Part shown: piece by piece, positions 9,352 to 19,000 of the stretch
Position numbering within the stretch: the stretch's first letter is position 1
Layout: each line of letters opens with the position of its first letter
Assembly: GCF_014635865.1 (NCBI RefSeq)
Contig: NZ_BMDQ01000001.1
Location: 124,001-188,000, forward strand
Length of the DNA: 64,000 bases
From: Winogradskyella haliclonae
Lineage (GTDB): Bacteria > Bacteroidota > Bacteroidia > Flavobacteriales > Flavobacteriaceae
Direction: 5' to 3'
Made by a program: the position numbers and the translations under genes
Notes under the pieces: generated by a model
What the model saw: the letters and a program-made list of their open reading frames with translations, nothing else
Told to the model about the DNA's origin: nothing
The model's database searches: none

Positions 9352-10299
9352 CTACTTTATTTCCACAGTTGTTTGACGCTCAGTATTGACCGTTAATTTT
9401 GTAACATCTGGTCGCGAATAATGTCCAACGACATCAAAGTTTTGTCGCTCCTCTAAAACGCGATTAAAATCTATTGTCTCATAGATTAATCCATCCTTAT
9501 GTAAAACGGGTTCTACAATCCATTCGCCATCTGGCCCTGCAATACAACTACCGCCATTGGCTAAAGTATCTGGCGCATTTTTTATGATTTCATTGTAATA
9601 AGGTGTGTCTTTAGGAAAGTCTGACTTTGCCATTAGACTAGATACAGAGACCACATAAGAACGTGACTCTCTTGCTATAAATCGTGTAATGTCTTTCGTA
9701 TTATGGTCACTTCCTGGCCAAACGGCGATATGCAAATTTTCGCCTTGCCCGTACAATGCAGTTCTTGGTAGTGGCATCCAGTTTTCCCAACAGTTTAATC
9801 CACCAACTGTAAATGCTTTGAGCGGATGTACTTTTAATCCATTACCATCTCCTGGTGCCCATGTTAAGCGCTCATCATAAGTTGGCTGTAGCTTTCTATG
9901 TACAGACTCTACACTACCTTCTTGATTTATATAAACCAAAGATGCATAAATACTATGCCCACCACGGTCTTCAGGGCGTTCCATAATTCCTAAATAAATC
10001 GCAATATTGTGCGCTTTTGCTAGTTTACAAACCGAGTCTAGCTCGCCTTTTTCTATACAGATAGAATTATTGACATAATGCGCGTGAAGCTTTTTATTAA
10101 CATCCGTATTCCATTCGGCTCCTCCTGTTAAGGCCAACCAAAATGGATAACCCGGCAATAATGCTTCTCCAAAAACAATAAGTTCTGCTTGTTCTTTTGC
10201 TGCATCACTAATAGATTTTTCAATTTTCTGAAGTGTTGCAGATTTATCTAACCAAACTGGTGCAATCTGCGCCATTGCGATTTTAAGGGAGGTATTCAT
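9352..10299 (-). CDS. Nitrilase (carbon-nitrogen hydrolase superfamily)
   Basis: A 315-residue cytoplasmic enzyme. The Glu-Lys-Cys triad is visible as E45 (FGEALLPGYPFW), K136 (HRKLQPTYDERLTW) and C170 (GGLNCWENWMPLPR). The CWENWMPL form is typical of true nitrilases, which turn nitriles into carboxylic acids and ammonia, rather than of amidases or ureidopropionases. The substrate cannot be read. Its start codon lies one base after the UbiA stop, so it is the last gene of the mevalonate/prenyltransferase operon, an unexpected partner. Confidence 0.9.
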   Translation of the reverse strand: MNTSLKIAMAQIAPVWLDKSATLQKIEKSISDAAKEQAELIVFGEALLPGYPFWLALTGGAEWNTDVNKKLHAHYVNNSICIEKGELDSVCKLAKAHNIAIYLGIMERPEDRGGHSIYASLVYINQEGSVESVHRKLQPTYDERLTWAPGDGNGLKVHPLKAFTVGGLNCWENWMPLPRTALYGQGENLHIAVWPGSDHNTKDITRFIARESRSYVVSVSSLMAKSDFPKDTPYYNEIIKNAPDTLANGGSCIAGPDGEWIVEPVLHKDGLIYETIDFNRVLEERQNFDVVGHYSRPDVTKLTVNTERQTTVEIK

Positions 10300-10300
10300 T

Positions 10301-11203
10301 TTAGAGTCGATTTAAAACAAGATTAATATTTATAAGTATAATTGAAAATACTCCAGCTACAATAATAAACTTTAGAATATTATGAAGCCATAGATAGTGG
10401 GCTCTCCTATTAGATTTCCATAGCAGTAGTAGAAAAATAAGCAGTAAAATTACACTCGCATAGAAGAAATAATACATATGCCCAATTTCAAAATAAAAGA
10501 CAAGTATCATTGCAGTGGTACAAGTGACTACTAATGCACCCGTCAATAAGTATTTTGAAATTTTTTCGCCATAAACTACAGGAATCGTTCTATAGTTTAA
10601 TGCCAAATCGCCTTTAATGTTTTCTAAATCCTTTGTTAATTCTCTCATCGAAATCAGCATAAACAGAAATAGTGCATGAACAAAAACTACCAATTCAAAA
10701 TTTTTGTAGTAGATGAATATGGCAAAAAATGGAGTTACTGTTAATATCGCCGAAACCAAATTACCTGTAATTGGCATTTTCTTCAGCTTGTGTGAATAAA
10801 ACCAAATAGCAAAAATGTAAAGTGCAAAGAAAATTACTGCTCTAAAAGATACGTAACTCACAAAGATAATGGCTAAAAAATTTAGCGTAAAATAAATAGA
10901 TAGCTTGGTATTTTGACTTACCAATCTATCCAGCATACTTTTATTAGGACGATTAATTAAATCTTTTTCAGAGTCGTAAAAATTATTGATAATATAACCT
11001 GATGCTATGACCGCAGATGACGCTAAGACTAGCATTAAGAGATAAATATCAAATAATACATCTTTTAAATGAAAATGAGGTGCAAAAATATAAATAGATG
11101 CCAAATACTGTGCTATAACTACTATGAGAATATTATACCCGCGAACAACAGAAAAGAGACTAAAAACCTTTAAAACGAAGTGTTTTTGAGCCCTAGATAA
11201 CAT
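10301..11203 (-). CDS. UbiA-family prenyltransferase (geranylgeranylglycerol-phosphate transferase-like)
   Basis: A 300-residue inner-membrane protein with about eight hydrophobic helices. The first Asp-rich motif is NNFYDSEKDLINRP and the second is DLENIKGD; both bind the prenyl diphosphate through Mg2+. The overall pattern resembles the bacterial relatives of archaeal geranylgeranylglyceryl phosphate synthase, but menaquinone- or haem-type transfer cannot be excluded. Sitting 4 bases after the mevalonate kinase-like gene suggests that it consumes isoprenoids made by the same operon. The acceptor is unknown. Confidence 0.86.
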   Translation of the reverse strand: MLSRAQKHFVLKVFSLFSVVRGYNILIVVIAQYLASIYIFAPHFHLKDVLFDIYLLMLVLASSAVIASGYIINNFYDSEKDLINRPNKSMLDRLVSQNTKLSIYFTLNFLAIIFVSYVSFRAVIFFALYIFAIWFYSHKLKKMPITGNLVSAILTVTPFFAIFIYYKNFELVVFVHALFLFMLISMRELTKDLENIKGDLALNYRTIPVVYGEKISKYLLTGALVVTCTTAMILVFYFEIGHMYYFFYASVILLLIFLLLLWKSNRRAHYLWLHNILKFIIVAGVFSIILININLVLNRL

Positions 11204-11207
11204 GAAT

Positions 11208-12137
11208 TTAGAAATTGTAAACGACTTCTAGCTTTTGGCCTTTGAGTGCTTCCTTGGCTCTGTCTATATTTTCAGTAAATCCAAGAATATAACCTCCGCC
11301 ACCAGAACCACAAAGTTTTAAATAATAGTCGTTGGTTTCGATACCTTTTTTCCATAAAGCATGGAATTGTTTTGGTATCATTGGTTTAAAGTTATTAAAC
11401 ACTACTTTAGATAATTGCTTAGTATTTTTGAATAAAGACTTTATATCACCTTTTAAGAAATCGTCCACACAAGCATCTGTATGTTTTATAAACTGCTCTT
11501 TAAGCATACTTCGAAACCCTTCATTTTTCATATTTTCCATAAAAATACTTACCATCGGCGCTGTTTCTCCAACAATACCACTATCTAATAAAAAGACTGC
11601 ACCTTTGCCTTCACTTTTTTGAGATGGGATCCCAGTAGCTTCAATATTATCCTGAGAATTAATAAGAATAGGAAGACTCAAATAACTATTTAATGGATCG
11701 AGACCAGAAGATTTCCCATGGAAAAAAGACTCCATAGCTGAGAAGATTGATTTTAATTTCAACAGCTTCTCTCGAGTTAAGTTTTCTAGAACTGTAATTT
11801 TATCTGAAGCATATTTATCATATATAGCCGCTACTAATGCACCACTACTTCCTACACCATAACCTTGAGGTATTGATGAGTCGAAATACATTCCTGAATC
11901 AACATCTGATTGTAACTTCTCAAAATCGAAAACCACTAAATTCGTATCTAACCTTTTTAAATATGCAACAAATCGTTTTAAACTTTCGTTAGATTGTTTT
12001 GCATCTTCAGAAGGGTTTTCATCCAATTTAAGCGCCCCGTTATAGAAATTATAAGGGATTGATAAACCTTTAGAATCTTTTATAATTCCGTATTCACCGA
12101 ATAACAAAATTTTGGAATAAAATAGGGGACCTTTCAT
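11208..12137 (-). CDS. GHMP kinase, probable mevalonate kinase
   Basis: A 309-residue cytoplasmic kinase of the GHMP fold. Motif 1 (KILLFGEYGI), motif 2 (PQGYGVGSSGALVAAIYD) and motif 3 (KLCGSGGGGYILGF) are all present. The KILLFGEY opening with the adjacent decarboxylase gene makes mevalonate kinase the best reading; phosphomevalonate kinase is the alternative. It lies 13 bases after the diphosphomevalonate decarboxylase gene and 4 bases before ubiA, in one operon. Confidence 0.85.
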   Translation of the reverse strand: MKGPLFYSKILLFGEYGIIKDSKGLSIPYNFYNGALKLDENPSEDAKQSNESLKRFVAYLKRLDTNLVVFDFEKLQSDVDSGMYFDSSIPQGYGVGSSGALVAAIYDKYASDKITVLENLTREKLLKLKSIFSAMESFFHGKSSGLDPLNSYLSLPILINSQDNIEATGIPSQKSEGKGAVFLLDSGIVGETAPMVSIFMENMKNEGFRSMLKEQFIKHTDACVDDFLKGDIKSLFKNTKQLSKVVFNNFKPMIPKQFHALWKKGIETNDYYLKLCGSGGGGYILGFTENIDRAKEALKGQKLEVVYNF

Positions 12138-12150
12138 AGCTAGCTCTTAG

Positions 12151-13242
12151 TTAATCAGAAATATGCGCTAGTTTTTTAGCACCTTTTCCAACTGTATCAC
12201 AAATATAGTGACCATTTTGGCAATACGCAACCAACTCGGTCTTAATGAATTCATAAACTTTATCAGCTTCAGCCTTTGGAAATAAGACATGTACATTAGC
12301 ACCTGCATCTAAAGTGAAACAAATATTAGAGCCTGTTTCTACTCTAAACTGCCAGATTTTATTAATAATTTCTAGCGTATTTGGTTTCATTAATATAAAG
12401 TATGGCATGCTCGTCATCATCATCGCATGTAAGGTCAAGGCTTCACTTTCAACAATTTCTATAAATCGTTTTTGGTTTCCAGATATGAGGACATCTTTTA
12501 ATTCAGCCAAATGTTCATGTGCTTGCTCAAAACGTTTTTCAGCAAAAGGGTGACTAAACATTAACTTGTGGCCAACGGTACTGCTCACTTGCTTTTCTCC
12601 TTTATCCACTAATAAAATAGCATCTTGATAGTCTTTAAAATTTGGATGAATGTCTTCCGTAAACTTAACGCCGAATAAATCTGAACTTTCTGTTGATTTA
12701 TTATTTCCCCAAACAACCAATTCTCCTTCTACACTTCTGCAGGCACTTCCTGAACCCAAACGTGCTAAAAAGGATGCTTTTTTGTTGAAATAAGATTCGT
12801 TCACTTCTAATTCGCTCAGTGAACATTCAATACTCATCAAGCACAAAGCCAAAGCACTCATCCCCGAAGCTGAAGATGCTATACCAGAACTATGTGGAAA
12901 TGTATTTGACGTTTCAATTTTAAAATGAAAGTCTCTTAAAAACGGAACATAAGCTTCAATACGCTCAAAAAATGTTTGGATTTTTGGCTTGAAAGCTTCA
13001 TTTATTTGGCCTTCAAAAATCACATCAAAACTAAAATTATCACCTTCTTTTTTGGTATAAGTGACTTCAGTAATTGTTTTGCAATTAGATAAGGTAAAAC
13101 TTATTGAAGGATTTTCTGGGATTTGATTTTCGCGTTTTCCCCAATATTTTACTAGAGCAATATTACTTGGCGACTCCCATTTTACGCTACCGTTTTCAAC
13201 GTTAGACGTATAGGATGTAAGTGTGAAATCTTGTTCTGTCAT
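12151..13242 (-). CDS. mvaD: Diphosphomevalonate decarboxylase
   Basis: A 363-residue GHMP-fold enzyme that makes isopentenyl diphosphate from mevalonate diphosphate with ATP. Family marks: SNIALVKYWGKR near the N terminus, the phosphate loop SSGIASSASGMSALAL, and GSGSACRS containing the conserved Ser/Arg region. Length is close to the family's usual 320-400. First gene of the run mvaD-kinase-ubiA-nitrilase, with gaps of 13, 4 and 1 bases. This shows that the organism uses the mevalonate route, as most Flavobacteriia do. Confidence 0.95.
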   Translation of the reverse strand: MTEQDFTLTSYTSNVENGSVKWESPSNIALVKYWGKRENQIPENPSISFTLSNCKTITEVTYTKKEGDNFSFDVIFEGQINEAFKPKIQTFFERIEAYVPFLRDFHFKIETSNTFPHSSGIASSASGMSALALCLMSIECSLSELEVNESYFNKKASFLARLGSGSACRSVEGELVVWGNNKSTESSDLFGVKFTEDIHPNFKDYQDAILLVDKGEKQVSSTVGHKLMFSHPFAEKRFEQAHEHLAELKDVLISGNQKRFIEIVESEALTLHAMMMTSMPYFILMKPNTLEIINKIWQFRVETGSNICFTLDAGANVHVLFPKAEADKVYEFIKTELVAYCQNGHYICDTVGKGAKKLAHISD

Positions 13243-13259
13243 TCATAAAAATTGTTATG

Positions 13260-13267
13260 CAAAAATA
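13260..13267 (-). promoter_or_regulatory. Possible -7 element before mvaD
   Basis: The minus strand reads TATTTTTG (TAnnTTTG) 17 bases before the mvaD start, in the 33-base gap after the DUF1697 gene. No clear TTG box at the right distance is present, so an internal promoter is only suggested. Confidence 0.3.
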
Positions 13268-13275
13268 GGCAAAAT

Positions 13276-13821
13276 CTAAGGCTTACTCTTAATTTCTTTT
13301 ACCATAGCTAACAATTTTAGCATCGTTTTATAATTTCTCGCTGTAGCATTGGCTTTAAGCTTACGCTCAAAGAAACTTGAGTTGAATTTTGTACGACCAT
13401 AACCATTTGCAGAAAAGAAATAAATACAGTTGTCTGTAATATGAAATTCTTCACCACTGTAAGACAACTCTGAGACCTCTTCTAAACCTATTTTATCTGG
13501 GATGCTATCGAGCATCATAAAATAGCTTTTTTCTTTTTCTTCATTCTGAAAAGGACAGTTATCGAAAATGGCTTTTAATTGGTCATCAGTTTTGATAAGC
13601 GTTGTTACTTCAAAACCAAAATAATCTAAAATGGCTTTTTCAATGTTTGATTTGATATGTTTTGCAGTATCAGAAGACTGAAACACAACATTACCACTTT
13701 GTATATAAGTTTGCACATCTTTTAAGCCTGACTTAGACAGTAATTCTCGCAACTCAGCCATAAGGACTTTTCGGTGTCCACCGACATTAATACCCCTTAA
13801 AAGTGCTATATATATTTTCAT
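13276..13821 (-). CDS. DUF1697 domain protein
   Basis: A 181-residue soluble protein with the DUF1697 hallmark opening YIALLRGINVGGH, followed by LRELLSKSGL and QTYIQSGNVVFQS, and NATARNYKT near the end. The biochemical role of the family is not established. Its ATG overlaps the stop of the upstream flavoprotein gene by 4 bases, which implies translational coupling. Confidence 0.92.
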   Translation of the reverse strand: MKIYIALLRGINVGGHRKVLMAELRELLSKSGLKDVQTYIQSGNVVFQSSDTAKHIKSNIEKAILDYFGFEVTTLIKTDDQLKAIFDNCPFQNEEKEKSYFMMLDSIPDKIGLEEVSELSYSGEEFHITDNCIYFFSANGYGRTKFNSSFFERKLKANATARNYKTMLKLLAMVKEIKSKP

Positions 13822-15044
13822 TTTTTAGTTATAGATTGTGCAGCAATATACGCACTAGTCCACGCATTTTGGAAATTAAACCCACCTGTTACGGCATCTA
13901 CATTGATAACCTCACCTGCAAAATATAGGTTTGGAATAGACTTACTCTCAAAGGTCTTAAAATTGATTTCTTTTAAATCTACGCCACCTGCTGTAACAAA
14001 CTCTTCTTTAAACGTACTTTTTCCTGTAACTTTAAAAATGGCATTGGTAAGCTGACTTGCTAGAGCTTCTAGTTGATTTTTATCTAAATCTGCCCAACGT
14101 TCTTCTTCACTAATATTAGATGCTAGAACTAACTCTTTCCATAGACGTTTTGGCAAGTTAAACTGTGGTGCTTTATAGACTATTTTTTTAGCTAAGGTTA
14201 ATTTCAATTCTTTTAAACCATTTAAACAATCCTCTGTATCCTGTTGAATAAAATTGACGCTTATTTTAAAGTTATAATTAAGTTTTGCCAATTCTACTGC
14301 ACCAAAAGCAGACAATTTTAAAATTGCAGGCGCACTCATACCCACATGTGTAATTAGCAATGGCCCTTGAGATTCTAAATTTGTACCTAATACCTTAACC
14401 TCAACATTTTTTGCTACAACCCCAGGAATATCTTTAATACGTTCATCTCTAATATCAAAGGTAAATAATGAAGGTACTGGTGAAACAATAGTATGACCTA
14501 AGTCTTCTAAAAGATTCCAGATTTTAGGATTGCTCCCAGTGGCTATGATTATTTTTTTACAGGAAATATCTTCTTTACTGGTTTTTAAGGTAAACCCATA
14601 TTCTTGTACATTAATTGATTTTACGGAGTAATTATACATCACATTTACATGATGCTTTTTTGCTTGATTTATAAAACAATCAACTATTGTTTGTGAGGAA
14701 TTAGATACAGGAAACATACGACCATCTTCTTCAGTTTTAAGGGCAATACCACGTTCTTCGAACCAAGCAATAGTATCACCTGTCATAAACGTATGAAAAG
14801 GTCCTAGTAACTCTTTTTTGCCTCTAGGATAGTTTGTAACAAGTTCTGAAGGTATAAACTCGGCATGTGTTACATTGCAACGCCCACCTCCAGAAATTTT
14901 TACTTTTTGCAAACCTGTTTTTCCTCGCTCAAGAATAGCAATTGTAAGGTTTGGATTTTGCTCTGCAATATTAATAGCCGCAAAAAAACCTGCTGCACCG
15001 CCGCCAACAATTGCAATATCCAAATCTGAATTAAAATTCTTCAA
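13818..15044 (-). CDS. HI0933/YhiN-family FAD-dependent oxidoreductase
   Basis: A 408-residue flavoprotein. The N-terminal dinucleotide-binding motif is AIVGGGAAGFFAAINIAE, followed by SGGGRCNVTH, which is diagnostic for the HI0933 (YhiN/BaiN) family, and a C-terminal GxxFAGEVINVDAVTGG region completing the FAD site. The reaction is unknown. The only possible start in this frame is a TTG at 15044, since a TAA lies five codons upstream and no ATG or GTG comes before the FAD motif. Overlaps the next gene by 4 bases. Confidence 0.92.
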   Translation of the reverse strand: MKNFNSDLDIAIVGGGAAGFFAAINIAEQNPNLTIAILERGKTGLQKVKISGGGRCNVTHAEFIPSELVTNYPRGKKELLGPFHTFMTGDTIAWFEERGIALKTEEDGRMFPVSNSSQTIVDCFINQAKKHHVNVMYNYSVKSINVQEYGFTLKTSKEDISCKKIIIATGSNPKIWNLLEDLGHTIVSPVPSLFTFDIRDERIKDIPGVVAKNVEVKVLGTNLESQGPLLITHVGMSAPAILKLSAFGAVELAKLNYNFKISVNFIQQDTEDCLNGLKELKLTLAKKIVYKAPQFNLPKRLWKELVLASNISEEERWADLDKNQLEALASQLTNAIFKVTGKSTFKEEFVTAGGVDLKEINFKTFESKSIPNLYFAGEVINVDAVTGGFNFQNAWTSAYIAAQSITKK

Positions 15045-15102
15045 AAAGTCAGTTCCTTAAAATTATCGCTGTAAATTTAGCATTATAAATTAGGAAGCCT
15101 TT

Positions 15103-15948
15103 ATGCGTAAATACTTTTTTATTATTTGCTTATTAGCTCTTAGTTGTGAAACTGGAGAGCTTAAAGTTATAATGGATTTACCTGTTGACCTTAATGAAGT
15201 TTCTGGATTAGAAACTGATTCAAAAGACAGTCTGTTTTGGATGGTTAATGATAGTGGCAATAAACCTATTCTGTATGGCCTAAACCGAACTGGAGACATT
15301 ATAAAAGTCATAAAAATAAAAGCTAAAAATAGAGATTGGGAAGATTTAACAATTGATCCAAAAGGTAATATTTATATAGGGAATTTTGGCAACAATGGTA
15401 ATGATAGTGAGCAACTCTCTATATTAAAGATTACTGCAAAAGACTTGAGTAAAAATAAAGAATCTATTAAACCAAAGGTCATTAGTTTTACGTATCCCGA
15501 ACAAAAAAAATTCCCTCCTAAGAAGAGCAAACGTCATTTTGATTGTGAAGCCTTTTTCTTTTACAAGGACTCTCTTTATCTTTTTACCAAAAGCCGTGCT
15601 CCTAAAAACCCAGGCAAAACTAACCTTTACAGATTACCTACAACAAAAGGAAATTATAAAGCTGAATATATAGATACATTTAATACATGTGACCAGTCTG
15701 AATGCTGGGTTACTTCAGCAGATATTAATGAAAAAGGCACTAAACTTGCGCTTCTGACTGAGAATTCTGTTTTGGTTTTCTCAAAACTAAAAGGAAATAA
15801 ATTCTTTAAGTCTGACTATAAACGCTACGTGTTTGAGTATGCTTCTCAGAAAGAAAGTGTTGCTTTTAAAAACGATAGCACCCTTTATATTGCTGATGAG
15901 TATTTAGGTGTAATAGGCGGAAATGTATATGAATACAATATAGATTAG
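15103..15948 (+). CDS. Lipoprotein, probable SdiA-regulated/esterase-like beta-propeller
   Basis: A 281-residue protein with a short lipoprotein signal (FIICLLALSCE; Cys at residue 15). The mature part reads as a beta-propeller: LNEVSGLE, NDSGNKPILYGL, RDWEDLTIDPKGNIYIGNFGNN and DCEAFFFYKDSLYLFTK. The GNxYIGNFGNN and ESVAF stretches recall SdiA-regulated or phytase-like propellers; no enzyme can be assigned. It starts 58 bases from the divergent flavoprotein gene and ends at a bidirectional terminator. Confidence 0.78.
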   Translation: MRKYFFIICLLALSCETGELKVIMDLPVDLNEVSGLETDSKDSLFWMVNDSGNKPILYGLNRTGDIIKVIKIKAKNRDWEDLTIDPKGNIYIGNFGNNGNDSEQLSILKITAKDLSKNKESIKPKVISFTYPEQKKFPPKKSKRHFDCEAFFFYKDSLYLFTKSRAPKNPGKTNLYRLPTTKGNYKAEYIDTFNTCDQSECWVTSADINEKGTKLALLTENSVLVFSKLKGNKFFKSDYKRYVFEYASQKESVAFKNDSTLYIADEYLGVIGGNVYEYNID

Positions 15949-15955
15949 AAAACAT

Positions 15956-15985
15956 AAAAAAGCCAGTGATTAATCACTGGTTTTT
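15956..15985. terminator. Bidirectional terminator between convergent genes
   Basis: A perfect 18-base palindrome CCAGTGATTAATCACTGG (15963-15980) flanked by six A (15956-15961) and five T (15981-15985). It serves both the plus-strand lipoprotein gene ending at 15948 and the minus-strand gene ending at 16005. Confidence 0.88.
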
Positions 15986-16004
15986 AAATTATATAAAGTG
16001 ATTA

Positions 16005-19000
16005 TCAGAATCCAAAACCTAATCTAAAGGCTAGTCGTAATCCGTCATCACTACTAAATGCAGAGACGTTAGCTGTAAACATACTATAAGCACTTACAAA
16101 AACACCACCTCCTGCAGATGTATTCCATCCACTTTCATTAAACATTGGATTTAGAACTCTATTATCATCTATCCATACGCGACCATAATCAAAGCCCCCA
16201 TAAAAGCCTACATTAAAAGGTAAAAAATTGGCGCCTTTGCGTCTTAAGTTAAATCTTAAATCTGTACTCTGTACAAAAGATTGTTTACCTGCAAAACGCT
16301 CTCTCCTAAATCCGCGCAAGCCTTCAGAATCTCCCAATGTTGCTGCTTGATAAAACTCAAAATCATCGCCTAAGTTAATCTGACTTCTTAATTTAGTTGC
16401 TAATACTACACTTCCTTTATTCGTAATTTTATAATCAAAACCTAACTCAGGTATGATATATCCAAAACCTTTAGAGGTACTAACATTATTTTTGAAACCA
16501 GCTTCGAGACCAAATAGCATTCCTAAGGTTGGAAACGAGCTGCTATCTTTAATATCGTAGATATATTTTGCATGTGCACCATAAAAATCTTGCTTATCAA
16601 AAACGGCATCTGTTGGTGTTGTAATCGTTTCTAAATAACGACCTGGTGTACGATCTACCTCATTAGACTCATACGTAGCTCCAATCTCAAACTCAGATCC
16701 ATATTGCGATTTCCAAACTAGTGCTGGTGAAACTCTTAAAGTTCTTATTTTAACTCTATTAAAATCTAATTCTATTGCATCGTTATCTGGTTCTAGGTTT
16801 GGTGTACTATTACCAAAACCAAAGAAGTTACGTGCAAAATTAGGACTTGTAAACCTGGCATCTATTTTAAGATTGGCCTGTCTTACGATATTAGCAAACT
16901 CTCCGGTGTAACCTATATCAAAACCACTAGTTGCAAAGAAATATCCTGCTGTAATTGTATGCCGTGATGAGAATGGATTTCTTTCAAACGTGTAGTTAGT
17001 TAATGTACTTGAAAAACCAATTTTAAAACCATCATCGGGATTAAAGCCAATCGATGGTACAGTTTGTATTGTATTATTTTTTAGCTTCTTGTAGTTATAG
17101 ACATTTGTTTCATAATCATCCGTAAGTTTTCTTGAACCTTTATTAGTAACAAAAGTGTTCTTCTTTGATTTATAATCGTAATATTTAAGCTTCTTCCCAT
17201 TCTTAATATCATAGGTATCATTATTCTGTCCGCCTATTAATCTAATTTTTATGAGTCGGTCGCCTTCTCCAAAAACGTTAAATACATCATCATCGTCCAA
17301 AGCATAAATCCAAATTTCTTTGGTTTGATTTCTACTAAAGGTACGTTCATGGAATATATCAGCTTTTTCACCATCTTTAATTCTATATGCCGTAACTTTT
17401 GTTTTTCCGTTTGGCATGCGCTCAATATCAAACCAATCGTCTTTGTTTGTTCCTTTTATGACTGAAAATTTAGCAACAACATCAAAATATCTGTCAGATA
17501 TTTTTTGAAGATTTCCGCGTCTTGCTCTAAGCAATCTCTTAATTTCATCAACCTTACCATCCCTTACTTCCTCTGGTATATTTAAAAATGCCTTTTCTAT
17601 AATAGCATCAGTTACATTATTTTGAATAAGACGTACTTGTTCATCCCAAACGTCTTTACCAGCGTCTTGAATTAACTCCATATCTAAAGGATATGGCTCC
17701 ACATTAACACCTTTTACATCTACTAAGTCTTCATTATAACTTCTTAATAAACCAGCAGTAGGTATTAATTTTACAGCGGCAGTAAGCAAGAATCCATCAC
17801 TCATCTTAGAAAATGCTTGATCCCTATCTCTTGGCATAGGGCGATACACTTTCTTGCCATTTTCTTTAAACTCTATCCAGCGCCATTGGTCTTGATGTCT
17901 ATCCCAATCTCCAATAAGCATATCAAACAAACGTGCTTTAATATATGCCGCTTCATCAATGATAATATCTTCATCCTCATGAATCTTCTTCATCATATCT
18001 GTAGTGCTTATCAATGTATTACTATAACCGAAACTGGCTTTATCATTATGACCTTCAGAAGTATGTTCTTCAATCATATATAGTTCATCGCCGAAGTCAG
18101 AGTTAAAGTTGCCAAGCGCTTTTTGTTTAGGAATGTAATACAAGACAGGATTTGTATGGTACACTCCAATAGCATCAGCTAAATCTCCTACCACAAAAGG
18201 CGCATATGGGTGCGCACCTGTAAAGACATCTAGCAATAAATCTGATGCAAAACTATCATCCAATTTATCCCCTATATATTGGTCTTTAAACAAAATAGCT
18301 TGCAAGTATTGAGAGGCTTGTTTTTTTAATGCTCGCATTACATACTGACGACCTTCTTTATCTTCCAACCGTAAGGATTTTGACTGGTTACCACCACCTT
18401 TTCTAACAGGAAACACTCCGCCAAATAATGTGTCTAAACTTACTATTGGTGCTTTTACCTCAGTTCCAAATTGTTTACGATATCTGTCTCCCCAAAGAAA
18501 CTTATGGAACCCTGATTTTTCTACTTCTTCATTTGTGTAAATTGAAGCGATTTTTTCTTTTGGAAAGCTCTCTGGATAGTCCTTTAAGTTTGCTTTTTGA
18601 TTTGGCTTTAGAACTTCTGTCTGAAAAACTACCGCATCTTTTCCTGCTTCATAAAAACGAACAAAAGATGAACCATCTTTAAATACATCTAATCTTGCAT
18701 AACCATTTGCGCCGTATGCAAATTGACCATTACCTATTAATCTTACAGCTGAAGCTTTAGAACCTGAGCCACTAATTATTTGCGGCAAGTCACTATTAAC
18801 TAAATACTGAAGACTATGATCATGACCAGAAACAAAAACAGCTTTATCATTTTGTCTGGCTAGACTTACAACTCGTTTCTGAAGCTCGCTATACATCTTA
18901 TTTTGTACATCTACATCAATAACACCTCCTGTTTTTCTTACGACATTTTTTAAAGTTCCTATTACGGGAAGCGGTTTCATATGACTTTTAAAAGAATATT

